Shown piece by piece: positions 35,862 to 44,739 of a DNA stretch of 64,000 nucleotides. The stretch lies in the NCBI GenBank assembly GCA_002730875.1, contig PCBI01000003.1, forward strand, positions 66,273-130,272. Reading direction: 5' to 3'. A program made the position numbers and the translations under genes. Position 1 is the stretch's first letter, and every line of letters starts with the position of its first letter. The DNA comes from Spirochaetaceae bacterium (GTDB lineage Bacteria > Spirochaetota > Leptospiria > Leptospirales > Leptonemataceae). The notes under the pieces were generated by a model. That model searched no databases and was not told the DNA's origin. It saw only the letters and a list, made by a program, of their open reading frames with translations.

Positions 35862-37545
35862 GCCCCTTCTGACCTACGAGCAATCCAGAGAACTGGACCG
35901 AAAAACCATGGCGGCGGGCTGGAGCTCTGCGCAGCTCATGGGTCAGGCTGCCCTTTCCAGCCTTTACCGGCTCATGCAAAAACCGGCTCCCGAAGAGATT
36001 GTCATCCTTTGCGGCCCTGGCAACAACGGTGGCGATGGACTGGCTCTGGCCTATCACATTCTGTCCAGCGCCGCTCAGGGAGGCTTCGCCGCGAATTGTA
36101 GACTCACGGTAGTGCAGACCACGCGGGCGAAATCGGAGGCCAGTCAGTTTTACCAGTCTTTGCTCCAGGACCGCCTCCCCGTCCTTTCCCCCGACGAGTT
36201 GTTAAACGAAACCCCGTCGCCAGGGTGGTCGCAAGACCGTAGAGGTAATCTTCTTATCGTCGAAGCGTTGCTTGGCAGCGGACAGGATCGACCGCTGGAA
36301 GGAATGTTTCGCTCGCTCTGTGAATGGATCTCGGATAAACAGAAAGAAGGCGCCCGGGTTCTGAGCCTGGATGTGCCCGCCGGACTACTGGAAAACCAAC
36401 CCTTTTCCGATACCGCATTATTTGTTCCAAACGAGGTGCACACCTATGGTCCGCACCGTCTGCCCTGTGCTCTCAATGTGGATTTACTTTCGGGCGCCGA
36501 AATCTACAGCAATCCCATTGGCTTTTTCCCGGAAATGGAAAGCGTCTGGACCAGGGCACGGAGAGATCCTGCCCGACTGAAACTGTTTCGGCGCAGCGTG
36601 GACTCACACAAGTACTCGAACGGAGCCGGGTGGATTTTGGGAGGCTCTTCGCAGATGGAAGGCGCGCTTCTGCTATCTGCGGGGTGTTTCTTTGCCAGTG
36701 GCGGCGGAATTCTATCGTGCATGAGCACTTCCGAATCCCCCCTTTATCTATCCGAGGCTTCGCTAATGCAGAAAACAGAATTTGCACCGGACGCACGAAC
36801 CGGCGCCATCGTTGCCGGACCGGGCTGTTCGCAAGAGGATGCGCTCAGGTATCTCAAGACCCTTTCGAGCCAGGTGGAATCTTCGGACGCTCCGAAATCA
36901 ACAACAGGGTCCAGTGTTTCGGAGCACGGCAAGCCGGACATGGCGCTCATTCTGGATGCGGGGGTAGCGGTTCGAAGTCTGGAATTTCCGGCTCTACATG
37001 GAACGAAAACCTTGCTAACGCCTCATCCGGGAGAATGGAAATCTATGGGAGGGCCACCCATTCAAGATGTGAAGAGCCTGCAGGATTCCCTGGAGTTTGC
37101 GATAGAAAAAGTGGGCTCTTTTGTTCTATATAAAGGTCAATGCTCCGTGCTTCTGGATCCATTCGCTCGGAAAGCTTTGCTTTTTCCCTGGCCAAACCCC
37201 GGTCTTGCGGTGGCCGGCACCGGCGACTGTTTGACCGGAATACTGATGACGGCCCTGTGCAGAGGGGCCGAGATGCAAGAGGCAGTGGAAGCTTCCATGG
37301 AATTGTTGCACAGCGCGACTGAACGCGCTATCCACCCTACCAGTTCCCGGTTCCCGGAACTCATCCGTCGCACCCTGGCATACGTTTCCGGGAATAACCA
37401 GGGCAAGAACAAAGATGCGCCCGATGCAATCGTGGAGTACGAAGACGACAGCGAACAGCCCGGCACGGACGCTGGCATGGAAATATTCGCCACGCCAGGG
37501 CACAGTAGAAAAAGGTCGGGCGAAGCGCGTCGGGGACTGCTATGA
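35848..37545 (+). CDS. nnr: Bifunctional NAD(P)H-hydrate epimerase / ADP-dependent dehydratase
   Basis: A 565-residue metabolite-repair enzyme that re-forms NAD(P)H from its hydrated, inactive forms. The N-terminal epimerase part (NnrE) has LCGPGNNGGDGLALAYHI near residue 51 and EALLGSGQDRPLEG near 138. The C-terminal dehydratase part (NnrD) has ILGGSSQMEGALLLSAG near 257, LLTPHPGEW near 390, and AGTGDCLTGIL near 460, with the catalytic Asp. The usual DAD-type motif reads DAGVAV near 370, so its second acidic residue is missing. A polar tail of about 50 residues follows the NnrD domain. Confidence 0.88.
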   Translation: MNGNEPLLTYEQSRELDRKTMAAGWSSAQLMGQAALSSLYRLMQKPAPEEIVILCGPGNNGGDGLALAYHILSSAAQGGFAANCRLTVVQTTRAKSEASQFYQSLLQDRLPVLSPDELLNETPSPGWSQDRRGNLLIVEALLGSGQDRPLEGMFRSLCEWISDKQKEGARVLSLDVPAGLLENQPFSDTALFVPNEVHTYGPHRLPCALNVDLLSGAEIYSNPIGFFPEMESVWTRARRDPARLKLFRRSVDSHKYSNGAGWILGGSSQMEGALLLSAGCFFASGGGILSCMSTSESPLYLSEASLMQKTEFAPDARTGAIVAGPGCSQEDALRYLKTLSSQVESSDAPKSTTGSSVSEHGKPDMALILDAGVAVRSLEFPALHGTKTLLTPHPGEWKSMGGPPIQDVKSLQDSLEFAIEKVGSFVLYKGQCSVLLDPFARKALLFPWPNPGLAVAGTGDCLTGILMTALCRGAEMQEAVEASMELLHSATERAIHPTSSRFPELIRRTLAYVSGNNQGKNKDAPDAIVEYEDDSEQPGTDAGMEIFATPGHSRKRSGEARRGLL

Positions 37546-38093
37546 AGTTTCACTACAAGAATCCTCAGGAAGTCAAAGAGCAGTATCCCGGAACTCCGGT
37601 GAAAGCCCCCAATCCTTTTCGAAATCGTACATTCTGGATGATTTTGGCCGATTGTACCCTTCTACTTCTAATCTTTGGAATCATGTACAAGACGGGAAGC
37701 CTGGATTCCTTCTTCCCCTCGCCCACAGATATTACCATTCGTGCCGATGTAATGGAATCCGATGAATCGACTCCGGTAATCAAGGTAATGATGCGAAACG
37801 ACGCCGACCGAATGGTTAACCCGGGGGAAGAAAACAGCTCCTTTGCGTTGCTATCTGCGGCGCTACGCCCCGGTCCTATCCACAGCGCTGACTACTCCAT
37901 GGAGGATCAGCTTGAGCTGGAAATCGAGTCCCCGCTTCCGTCATCCTGGGAAGTGGGGCGTATCGTTGAATTCAGACTGGTGGCCCCGGAGGACAAAGAG
38001 ATTCTCTGGACCAGGCTATTGGACAACGATCCGGGAGCTATCCTGGTTTTAAGATTCAGAAACATCAACCGGGAAGTAGAAGTGGTTCGTTAA
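37542..38093 (+). CDS. Single-pass membrane protein of unknown function
   Basis: A 183-residue protein with a basic 30-residue N-terminus, a membrane helix at about 31-48 (WMILADCTLLLLIFGIMY) and a larger extracytoplasmic part with alternating strands, perhaps a small beta-sandwich (ITIRADVMESDESTPVIKV, LELEIESPLPSSWEVG). Its ATG overlaps the stop of nnr by four bases, so the two are translationally coupled. Nothing in it identifies a family; the arrangement suggests it is made together with nnr but does not show a shared function. Confidence 0.6.
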   Translation: MKFHYKNPQEVKEQYPGTPVKAPNPFRNRTFWMILADCTLLLLIFGIMYKTGSLDSFFPSPTDITIRADVMESDESTPVIKVMMRNDADRMVNPGEENSSFALLSAALRPGPIHSADYSMEDQLELEIESPLPSSWEVGRIVEFRLVAPEDKEILWTRLLDNDPGAILVLRFRNINREVEVVR

Positions 38094-38150
38094 AGGGGCC
38101 TGAAGAATAGTCCTGCAGATAGGAACCTTGTCAGTTTCCCCGTAGTGACG

Positions 38151-38169
38151 GCGCCCGATTGCCGGGCGC
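38151..38169 (+). terminator. Perfect GC-rich hairpin between two genes
   Basis: GCGCCCG and CGGGCGC with a five-base loop, 36 bp before the ATG at 38205 and 58 bp after the previous stop. No T run follows, so it may be a weak terminator, a processing site or a translation-controlling leader. Confidence 0.4.
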
Positions 38170-38204
38170 ATAGAACCTGAGAGCCTATTCCTCGTCCAAC
38201 AGAA

Positions 38205-39638
38205 ATGCGCTTTGGTGATCTGGACCCTTCGCTTTTACCTTCGCTTCTGCCTTCCCTGATGCTGCTGGGATCGATATTCCTGCCAAACTCGGTTTCCGCT
38301 GCTCCTCCTTTCGACGCTTCGGCAGTTCGTCCGGAAACTATGAAGCTTATCCAGAACTTCGTAGCCGAGCCCCTGGTCTGCGACAGCGAAGTAGGCGTGG
38401 AGGCAACAACGCCTGAATGTTACCTGATAGTCCATAGATTGGCGAAACAGGCCACCGCCGAAGAAATTCGGATGCTCACCGGGCATCCGGCTCCAGGCGT
38501 CCGAGCCAACGCTTTGATTGCGCTACTTTATGCTGAACGCGACGACCTATTCCTGGAGCTAATTCCCGACCATTTTCACGACTCCACCAGGGTTACCTGG
38601 CATTCTGGCAGTGACCTGAGGTCCGTGGGCCTTGCAGAGATCGTTTTGTCGCAGGCGTGGCGGAACATGCGCGAAGGCGACTTTCGGAAGCTCCAAGAAG
38701 CATTACTCTACTTTGAGGATTCCACGGATGCCCGATACATGGCCTTCCAGACTCTTCCTATAGCGGAAAGACATGAACAGCGAGTACGGGAACTGGCCAA
38801 ACAAAGGGTGCGGGGGGCTGTGCTGGCGCTGGCCCATTATAAAAGGGATTCCGATGTTGCCATAATTCGGAGTACCCTGCCGGACCGAGCAACGGAGTTC
38901 TATGCGGCCGTTCAGATATTTCCCCATGAAGCATTCAAGGAGATCCTTGAAGAAAGGTATAAATCCATTATGGCCCCGAAGTATCTCTACTATCGCTCAG
39001 AGTACTTTGCCGCCATCGCTGCCTACAGAGATGACTGGGCCCGGTCCATGCTCCGCCGTCCTTACCGAATTCATTTCTTTCAGGATCCGGCAGCGGCTCG
39101 ATCTTCGGTGATGTATGCCATATCCGTAGAAAAGCAAATTCCGTACTACCGGGATCTAATCTGGGAGTTTTCGGATTCCGAACCCATGACTGGCGGAGCT
39201 TTTAGAAGGCTGTGCGATTCTCCCTCCAGTCAATGCACGGAGTATGTTCACAGGACTCTCACTCGTCTCGAGGAATTGAACCTGGGTTATTCCTCGGATC
39301 TGGTTGGCATCTATACGGATTATCTTAAACAGAGTGACGCGGCGCTGCTGAAAGAAGTAATCATAGAACAACTGGATTTGGAACGAATGCATATACCGAG
39401 GCCTTATCTGAAGGTCATTCAGGAAACCAGGGACCCCGACTACGTAGAGCCCGCGCTGGAGTATATTGAAGAGAGTCCGGAGCAATGGAGCCAGAGGGAC
39501 CTGGGCATCGTTCTACTGAAGTATGGCGATGCAGATATCAAGGAAAGACTGATGGAGCTACGAAAACGAAAGAGTATGCTACGCACCCGGGCATTTCAAG
39601 AGGCTCTGGATCAATGGAAACCACGGAAGGCGCCGTAG
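38205..39638 (+). CDS. Exported HEAT-like repeat protein
   Basis: A 477-residue protein with an N-terminal signal sequence (LLPSLLPSLMLLGSIFLPN, cleavage-like SVSAAPP near 32). The rest is alpha-helical with repeating 30-40 residue units such as AEEIRMLTGHPAPGVRANAL, AKQRVRGAVLALAHYK and EALLYFEDSTDARYMAFQT, which fit HEAT or Armadillo-like solenoids. No enzyme motif was seen. Such proteins usually bind other proteins; here it would do so outside the cytoplasm. The ATG has no strong ribosome binding site, so an internal ATG at 38259 remains possible. Confidence 0.6.
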   Translation: MRFGDLDPSLLPSLLPSLMLLGSIFLPNSVSAAPPFDASAVRPETMKLIQNFVAEPLVCDSEVGVEATTPECYLIVHRLAKQATAEEIRMLTGHPAPGVRANALIALLYAERDDLFLELIPDHFHDSTRVTWHSGSDLRSVGLAEIVLSQAWRNMREGDFRKLQEALLYFEDSTDARYMAFQTLPIAERHEQRVRELAKQRVRGAVLALAHYKRDSDVAIIRSTLPDRATEFYAAVQIFPHEAFKEILEERYKSIMAPKYLYYRSEYFAAIAAYRDDWARSMLRRPYRIHFFQDPAAARSSVMYAISVEKQIPYYRDLIWEFSDSEPMTGGAFRRLCDSPSSQCTEYVHRTLTRLEELNLGYSSDLVGIYTDYLKQSDAALLKEVIIEQLDLERMHIPRPYLKVIQETRDPDYVEPALEYIEESPEQWSQRDLGIVLLKYGDADIKERLMELRKRKSMLRTRAFQEALDQWKPRKAP

Positions 39639-39731
39639 GAATTGTTTCAACGCAAGAAGAAGACAGAATTGGATTACAGGTATTCACTGCGAAGATTAAG
39701 AAAGCAACTCAATCGAATATGGTTTCCGGGC

Positions 39732-40637
39732 TCATATCCCTTCGAAGATCCATTCCAGGATGGCCTTCTGTATATGCAGTCGGTTCTCGGCCTGACGAAA
39801 GATTGTGGGGCCGTGCTTATCCATTACCGAATCCGTAATCTCTTCGCCACGATGAGCGGGCAGGCAATGCATCACCAGAACGTCGGGGCGGGCCTTTTCC
39901 AGAAGACCATCGTCCAGCTGATAGGGCTTGAATACAGCTTTTCGCTCTTCTGCTTCTTCTTCCTGGCCCATGGAAACCCAGGTGTCGGTGTAGATCACAT
40001 CGGCATCCTTTACGGCCGCCGCCGGGTCCTGAAACACCTCCAGACCCACATTTCTCTTCTTTAGATGATCGCGAATGCCGGGACGAATGGGATAACCCTC
40101 CGGCGCAGCAAGGTGAATCCGGGCGCCAGAATGTAGAGCGCCCAGGGCCAACGAATTAAATACGTTGTTGGGTTCGCCAATAAAGGCCAGGGTAGTCTTG
40201 CTGAGATCTTTGCCAGACTCCAGTAGAGTCATGTAGTCGGCCAGTCCCTGACAGGGATGATGTCTATCGGAAAGCCCATTGATTACAGGCAGGCGATCCA
40301 GTCCGCTCATCACTTCCAGTTTGCGATGACTGTGGGTGCGCACCATAACGCAATCCACGTACCGGGCCAGAACTTCGGTGGTATCCTCGATGCTTTCGCC
40401 TCTTCCCACCTGTAGCATCTGAGACTCCAGTGCGATCAAATGGCCGCCCATTTCCATGACCGCCACGCTGAAGGAGAGCCTGGTTCGAGTGCTGGTTTTT
40501 TCGAAGAGCAGGGTTACCGTCTTGTCTGCCAATGCCGTCGGCGCCAGCTTGCGATTCTTCGAGTGCTCAATGCCTCGTTCCAGAATCTTGAAGAAGTCGT
40601 CTTTCTGTAAATCCAGCAGGCTCAGTAGATGTCTCAC
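39732..40637 (-). CDS. argF: Ornithine carbamoyltransferase
   Basis: A 301-residue enzyme that makes citrulline from ornithine and carbamoyl phosphate in arginine synthesis. The carbamoyl-phosphate motif KTSTRTRLSF is at 47-56, HPCQGLADYMT near 130, and the ornithine motif HCLPAHRGEE near 257. The length is typical. The start is GTG, with AAGGA about seven bases upstream inside the lpxB stop region. It is the last gene of an apparent lpxI-lpxB-argF operon, only 2 bp after lpxB. No other arg genes are in the window. Confidence 0.95.
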   Translation of the reverse strand: MRHLLSLLDLQKDDFFKILERGIEHSKNRKLAPTALADKTVTLLFEKTSTRTRLSFSVAVMEMGGHLIALESQMLQVGRGESIEDTTEVLARYVDCVMVRTHSHRKLEVMSGLDRLPVINGLSDRHHPCQGLADYMTLLESGKDLSKTTLAFIGEPNNVFNSLALGALHSGARIHLAAPEGYPIRPGIRDHLKKRNVGLEVFQDPAAAVKDADVIYTDTWVSMGQEEEAEERKAVFKPYQLDDGLLEKARPDVLVMHCLPAHRGEEITDSVMDKHGPTIFRQAENRLHIQKAILEWIFEGI

Positions 40638-40639
40638 GG

Positions 40640-42016
40640 CTATCCTTTTCTCTCCCGGGCATACTGCAGAAAATGAGAAACGGCCTCCGAAGCCGGCCTT
40701 CCCTTGCCCAGACTATGCTTCACAAATTCCAGTTCCTTGCGTATCTCCGACTGCAGGTTCGGATCGTCCAGGATCTGAGTAGCATGCTTAAAAATAGTAT
40801 CGGGTCGAACCTCGGTTTGCAAGAGTTCTACGGCCACCTGCTTGCGGGCCAGTAGATTCACCATACCAATGACCCGGGTGCGAATTACCAGCGAAATGAT
40901 CAATAGATTGATCCAGCCCACTTTGTATAGAATGACCATGGGCGTTCCAAAGTAGGCCGCCTCCATGGTGGCGGTACCGGAAGACAGTATGAGCAGGTCG
41001 CTTGCTTCCATCACTCGCAAAGAACGGCCCGGCGTGGATTCGATCTTTAGATCCGGATAGGAATCGATCTGTTGCTGGACATAGCCCTGAGCATCTTCGT
41101 TCACTCCCGGCAGGAGGAATCGGATCTTGCCATATTTCTCCTTTAGTTTACTGGCCGCTTCCAGCATATCCGGCAACAATCGGCGAATCTCTGAATTGCG
41201 GCTTCCTGGCAGCAGACCTATGGTCTTTCCTTCGTAGGGAGGTATGGGATCCTGCTTTTTCAGGCTATGGCCCACTCGATGGACCAGCGGATGCCCCACG
41301 CAATGGGCGGGGACTCCTTCATCGATGTACATCTTCTCTTCGAACGGAAAGAGAGGAAGCATCAAATCCACGTATTTCTTGATTGTCTTGATTCGGCTGT
41401 AGTGCCAGGCCCAGAGTTGGGGACTTACCAGATAGGTGATGAAAAAGCCCGAGTCCTGCTTGAGCATTTCCGCAAGCCTTAGATTAAACCCCGGATAATC
41501 CACCAGGATTGCATGGTTTATTCCGTTCTTTCGCGCAAAGGCCACGATGCTGCGCGCCAGGGCCTTCAGACGTCTGTAGGCCTTTAGCGCTTCCACGAAG
41601 CCTACAACGTTCATGGTCTCAATGTTTTCCAGGAGCTCCACCCCGGCCGCCCGCATTTCCTGGCCTCCGGTGCCGAAGAGCTTATGGATGCCTTTCTTCT
41701 TCAGTTCCCGGGCCACGTCCGCCCCGAGCAAATCTCCGGAATGCTCCCCGGTAATTATGAGTACGCCGCCAGAAAATCGCGAATCCGAAGATGTAGCCGC
41801 TTCAGGATTTTTCGATGATGGCTTTGACGAGTCAGCATGGGCCTGGCTCCTGCCGGAGGATTGCGAAACCTTCTTTTTTGATGAAGGTTTACCGGCCCCT
41901 TTCTTCGACAACGAAATGGAGGATTTCGCCCGGGTATTCTTTACGGATTTGCTAATGGGGGCGTCACCTCCCACGGATTGGGTCTCTATTTCGCTTTGTG
42001 CTAATCGCTTTTTCAT
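40640..42016 (-). CDS. lpxB: Lipid-A-disaccharide synthase with an N-terminal extension
   Basis: A 458-residue GT19 enzyme that joins UDP-2,3-diacylglucosamine and lipid X to form the lipid A disaccharide at the inner membrane. The catalytic core begins about residue 83 with VLIITGEHSGDLLGADVA, and has YPGFNLRLAEML near 175, GLLPGSRNSEIRRLLPDML near 276 and SSGTATMEAAYFGTPMVI near 360. Residues 1-82 are basic and Ser/Lys-rich with no counterpart in normal LpxB proteins of about 380 residues. The extension is probably real because its ATG overlaps the lpxI stop (ATGA). Confidence 0.93.
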   Translation of the reverse strand: MKKRLAQSEIETQSVGGDAPISKSVKNTRAKSSISLSKKGAGKPSSKKKVSQSSGRSQAHADSSKPSSKNPEAATSSDSRFSGGVLIITGEHSGDLLGADVARELKKKGIHKLFGTGGQEMRAAGVELLENIETMNVVGFVEALKAYRRLKALARSIVAFARKNGINHAILVDYPGFNLRLAEMLKQDSGFFITYLVSPQLWAWHYSRIKTIKKYVDLMLPLFPFEEKMYIDEGVPAHCVGHPLVHRVGHSLKKQDPIPPYEGKTIGLLPGSRNSEIRRLLPDMLEAASKLKEKYGKIRFLLPGVNEDAQGYVQQQIDSYPDLKIESTPGRSLRVMEASDLLILSSGTATMEAAYFGTPMVILYKVGWINLLIISLVIRTRVIGMVNLLARKQVAVELLQTEVRPDTIFKHATQILDDPNLQSEIRKELEFVKHSLGKGRPASEAVSHFLQYARERKG

Positions 42017-42879
42017 GATCCTCTCCGGTTAAGCTTGCGAAGCTCCTTTGCATCCGCAAAGCCTTCCCCGGATTCTGCGATAGAGATAACCGATATGCCC
42101 TTTTTCTTTGCGCTCTTCAGGAACTCCGCTTTATTCACAACTATAGTGGCCCCGGCCTCGATGGCCAGCACCTTACAGCCGGAATCAAACATGCTTTGCA
42201 GTGTGCTTTCGCCGGTGACCGGTATATCAAACCGACGGTCATGATTTTTCTTGGCAACCTTGCAGACGATGGCGCCACCCTTCGCATAGAGGCTGCCGCC
42301 CCGGCGGATGCATTGATCGGTGCCTTCCACACATTCCACGGCGATAACCGATCGCTGTCCCACAACCACGGTTTGCCCGATGTCCAGACGATTCATTTCC
42401 CGGGCATACATCATCCCGTAGGAAACGTCTTCCAGTTCCTGATCCTTCAGCTTTCGGCCGTACCGACCGGCATCCAGGAAACAATCACCGAGGTACGTTG
42501 TCTGCTCGATCACCGTAATGCCAATCTTTCCCAGTTCCCTGGCAATATGTTTGAAGATGGTATAATCGTTCAGATTCTCCATGCGCGCAAGAAGTAGCAG
42601 AGTGCGCGCGTCGAACCGTGGATTCTTATAGAGTATGTCTTTGCTTGCTTTGCCGATGGAAATCAGCCGCTTGATTCCATTCTTCTTCAGGGATGCGAAA
42701 ACCGAAGAGTACATCCTGGTAAGCACTACAGGAGTACACCTCGAGGTCAGGTGCGAGGGGACTTCGTCGTCCGTGAAAGGAAAGATGTGCACTTCTTCCC
42801 CGGCCTGAATGGCATTATCAGCTACAATCCAGGGAAGTTCGCCTCGACCGGCCAGTATGCCCAGCGGTCCGGGGTTCAA
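42013..42879 (-). CDS. lpxI: UDP-2,3-diacylglucosamine pyrophosphatase LpxI
   Basis: A 288-residue enzyme (formerly DUF1009) that cleaves UDP-2,3-diacylglucosamine to lipid X, replacing LpxH in some bacteria. Motifs are GILAGRGELPWIVADNA at 7-23, ISIGKASKDILYKNPRFDA near 75, and the C-terminal half with VVGQRSVIAVECVEGTDQCI near 165 and VLAIEAGATIVVNK near 240. The start is a TTG with GGAAGGA about 11 bases ahead. It directly precedes lpxB, the enzyme that uses its product, which supports both calls. Confidence 0.92.
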   Translation of the reverse strand: MNPGPLGILAGRGELPWIVADNAIQAGEEVHIFPFTDDEVPSHLTSRCTPVVLTRMYSSVFASLKKNGIKRLISIGKASKDILYKNPRFDARTLLLLARMENLNDYTIFKHIARELGKIGITVIEQTTYLGDCFLDAGRYGRKLKDQELEDVSYGMMYAREMNRLDIGQTVVVGQRSVIAVECVEGTDQCIRRGGSLYAKGGAIVCKVAKKNHDRRFDIPVTGESTLQSMFDSGCKVLAIEAGATIVVNKAEFLKSAKKKGISVISIAESGEGFADAKELRKLNRRGS

Positions 42880-42923
42880 AACGGGCTTTTCCTTCCGGGC
42901 ATCATACCTGGCTCGTCAATCCT

Positions 42924-43208
42924 TCAGGAAGCGTTTGATCCGGACGATGACCCGCTACTGGAGCTTCCTCCGCTGCCAGAGTTGCCTGAACCACTGGAGC
43001 CTGAACCGCTGGAACTGCCGCCCGAAGTCTTCTTGTAATCCGTCACGTAGAACCCGCTGCCTTTGAACACAATACCTGCTCCGCCGCCAATCAGACGCTC
43101 CACCTTGCCGCCACATTCGGGGCATTCGCTATGTGGGTCATCTTTCATGGATTGAAACGCATCGTACTCATGACCGCATGCTGTACATCTGTAGGAATAG
43201 GTTGGCAT
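42924..43208 (-). CDS. FmdB-family zinc-ribbon protein
   Basis: A 94-residue protein whose N-terminal 40 residues are a FmdB/PutA-type zinc ribbon: MPTYSYRCTACGHEYDAF, then ECPECGG, with four cysteines. The C-terminal about 30 residues are almost only Gly and Ser, a low-complexity tail often found in this family. These proteins are thought to be regulatory or RNA/DNA-binding, but their role is not settled. The ATG at 43208 is chosen because the family starts with MPxYxYxC. It precedes lpxI with a 45 bp gap. Confidence 0.85.
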   Translation of the reverse strand: MPTYSYRCTACGHEYDAFQSMKDDPHSECPECGGKVERLIGGGAGIVFKGSGFYVTDYKKTSGGSSSGSGSSGSGNSGSGGSSSSGSSSGSNAS

Positions 43209-43319
43209 GGTCCAATACTCTAAAGTGCCCCCCCTCATTCAATTCAAAATCCAACGAATTGGCCCACGCACCGGGCGTCACCGCAGGCCATCAGGAAGAG
43301 AGAAGTCTCAGCCGGAAGA

Positions 43320-44240
43320 TCAGGGTTGCAGCCCCGGTGAAATCAACGGTTCGTTGTGAAGGATCAGAAAGGCGCAAAGTACCAGCCAGAGAAGGATTGT
43401 AACAATCAGGAAGGCATCGGCCAGGAGAATATCCGAGGGGTTTCCGTCTTTCACGGACTCCGGACTTTGCAGCAATGTATAATAGCGAAAGATACCCAGC
43501 ACAACAAGGGGAATCGTCCAGAACAAGTTGGCCGCCGCATGGGTGCCCTGCAGGGTATAGATCGAATAGTTGATTATGGAGATAGAAGCCGTGATATTAA
43601 TAAAACTCTTCAGGGACTCGGAATGATAGCTTCCGCCAATCATGGCTTCTGCCGGGGACATCCGCACCTCGTAGTAGCGTTTGAAGAATCCCAGGAAAAG
43701 GGAAAGGAAAAAGGCCGAACTAAGTAGCCAGGGGCTGGCCTCCACATCCAGGGCAAAGGCCCCCGCCAAAACGCGAAGCACGAAGCCAGCAGAGATGATA
43801 AACACATCCAGCAGAACGATTCTTTTGGCCCCGGCGCTGTAGATCAAGTTCATCAGAAAGTAGGCAAGAAAAGTCATGCCTGTGGCTTCATTTAGATAGA
43901 AGCCCATACATAGCGCCAGAGTGAGAAGAATTGCGGCCACCAGGAAGGCCAGCCCCGACGGAATGGCGCCGCTGGCCAGCGGGCGATGCTGTTTCCGGGG
44001 ATCCTCCCGGTCCAACTTCCGGTCCTTGAAATCATTGATTACGTAGATGGAGCTGGCAAGGAAGGAAAAGCCCATGAAAGCCAGAAGCAGGCGAAGCAGA
44101 ATGTCCAGCGATTCCTGTGACAGGGGGGCGGCCACCACCAGATGAAGATGGCTGGAGAACACGAAAGGAAGCAGTACGAATCCTGACTTGGTCCACTGGT
44201 ACACTCGAATCAACTTGATCAGGGCTTTCAGCTTTTTCAC
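43320..44240 (-). CDS. UbiA-family prenyltransferase, decaprenyl-phosphate phosphoribosyltransferase-like
   Basis: A 306-residue integral membrane protein with eight to nine helices and the UbiA signatures: YVINDFKDRKLDRE at 66-79 with the metal-binding Asp residues, KQHRPLASGAIP at about 83-94, and a second D-rich loop near 145-165. The N-terminal LIRVYQWTKSGFVLLPFVF and the HRPLASG form are closest, from memory, to the subgroup that transfers phosphoribose to polyprenyl phosphate (the mycobacterial Rv3806c type). Other UbiA reactions such as quinone prenylation remain possible. The start is a GTG without a strong ribosome binding site. Confidence 0.75.
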   Translation of the reverse strand: MKKLKALIKLIRVYQWTKSGFVLLPFVFSSHLHLVVAAPLSQESLDILLRLLLAFMGFSFLASSIYVINDFKDRKLDREDPRKQHRPLASGAIPSGLAFLVAAILLTLALCMGFYLNEATGMTFLAYFLMNLIYSAGAKRIVLLDVFIISAGFVLRVLAGAFALDVEASPWLLSSAFFLSLFLGFFKRYYEVRMSPAEAMIGGSYHSESLKSFINITASISIINYSIYTLQGTHAAANLFWTIPLVVLGIFRYYTLLQSPESVKDGNPSDILLADAFLIVTILLWLVLCAFLILHNEPLISPGLQP

Positions 44241-44339
44241 GTCTGCAAAATGCAGCGTGTAATGCTGGGGTCAACAAACTTAGCGGATGGGGGTGGCACC
44301 CCCTCCCGGGCGACGGCGGGGCTTGCTACGCCGCTCGCG

Positions 44340-44678
44340 CGATCCCTCCTGGATCGAGCGAGCGGATGGCTACGTCGTGTAGCCGGGCTCCGCAAGCCCA
44401 CCGTCTCCGGGGAGTAAACCACTCCCATCCTGGGAAAAAAGAGCGATCCCTGCTGAATCGAGTCAGCTGATAGCGACTTCCTGTCGCCCCGCTCAGATGG
44501 ACGCCCGTTGACCCTAAAACAGAGCACCCCCGGATCCTGGGTGTTTGGTCGAGAACCGAAGGTTCTCTTTGAGCATGCCCAAGAGCCCTTCCTGCGAAGC
44601 TCGAGCGGACCCCGTTCCACCGATCAATCTACCACACCGCATCCTGGGGAAAGGACGATCCGTCCTGGATCGAGCGAG
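44340..44678. repeat. Gene-free, GC-rich region with three copies of a 23-nt degenerate repeat
   Basis: Between the prenyltransferase start (44240) and the lipoprotein at 44740 lie 500 bp without a supported gene. A CGATCC-CTCCTGGATCGAG-type unit, itself a near-palindrome, occurs at 44340-44363, 44444-44466 and 44656-44678, the second one more diverged. CATCCTGGG precedes two of them. The stretch also holds a GGGGGTG/CACCCCC palindrome near 44290. It looks like a decayed repeat element. Confidence 0.5.
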
Positions 44679-44739
44679 AGGGCGGAAGACGAGCGAGTTT
44701 TTTCTTGCAGCGCGTTGCTCCAGAAAGCATTCTACTGAG

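Noticed and set aside
44237..44620. 127-residue minus-strand frame in the repeat region
   Set aside because: Made of GC-rich repeat sequence, with no ribosome binding site or domain.
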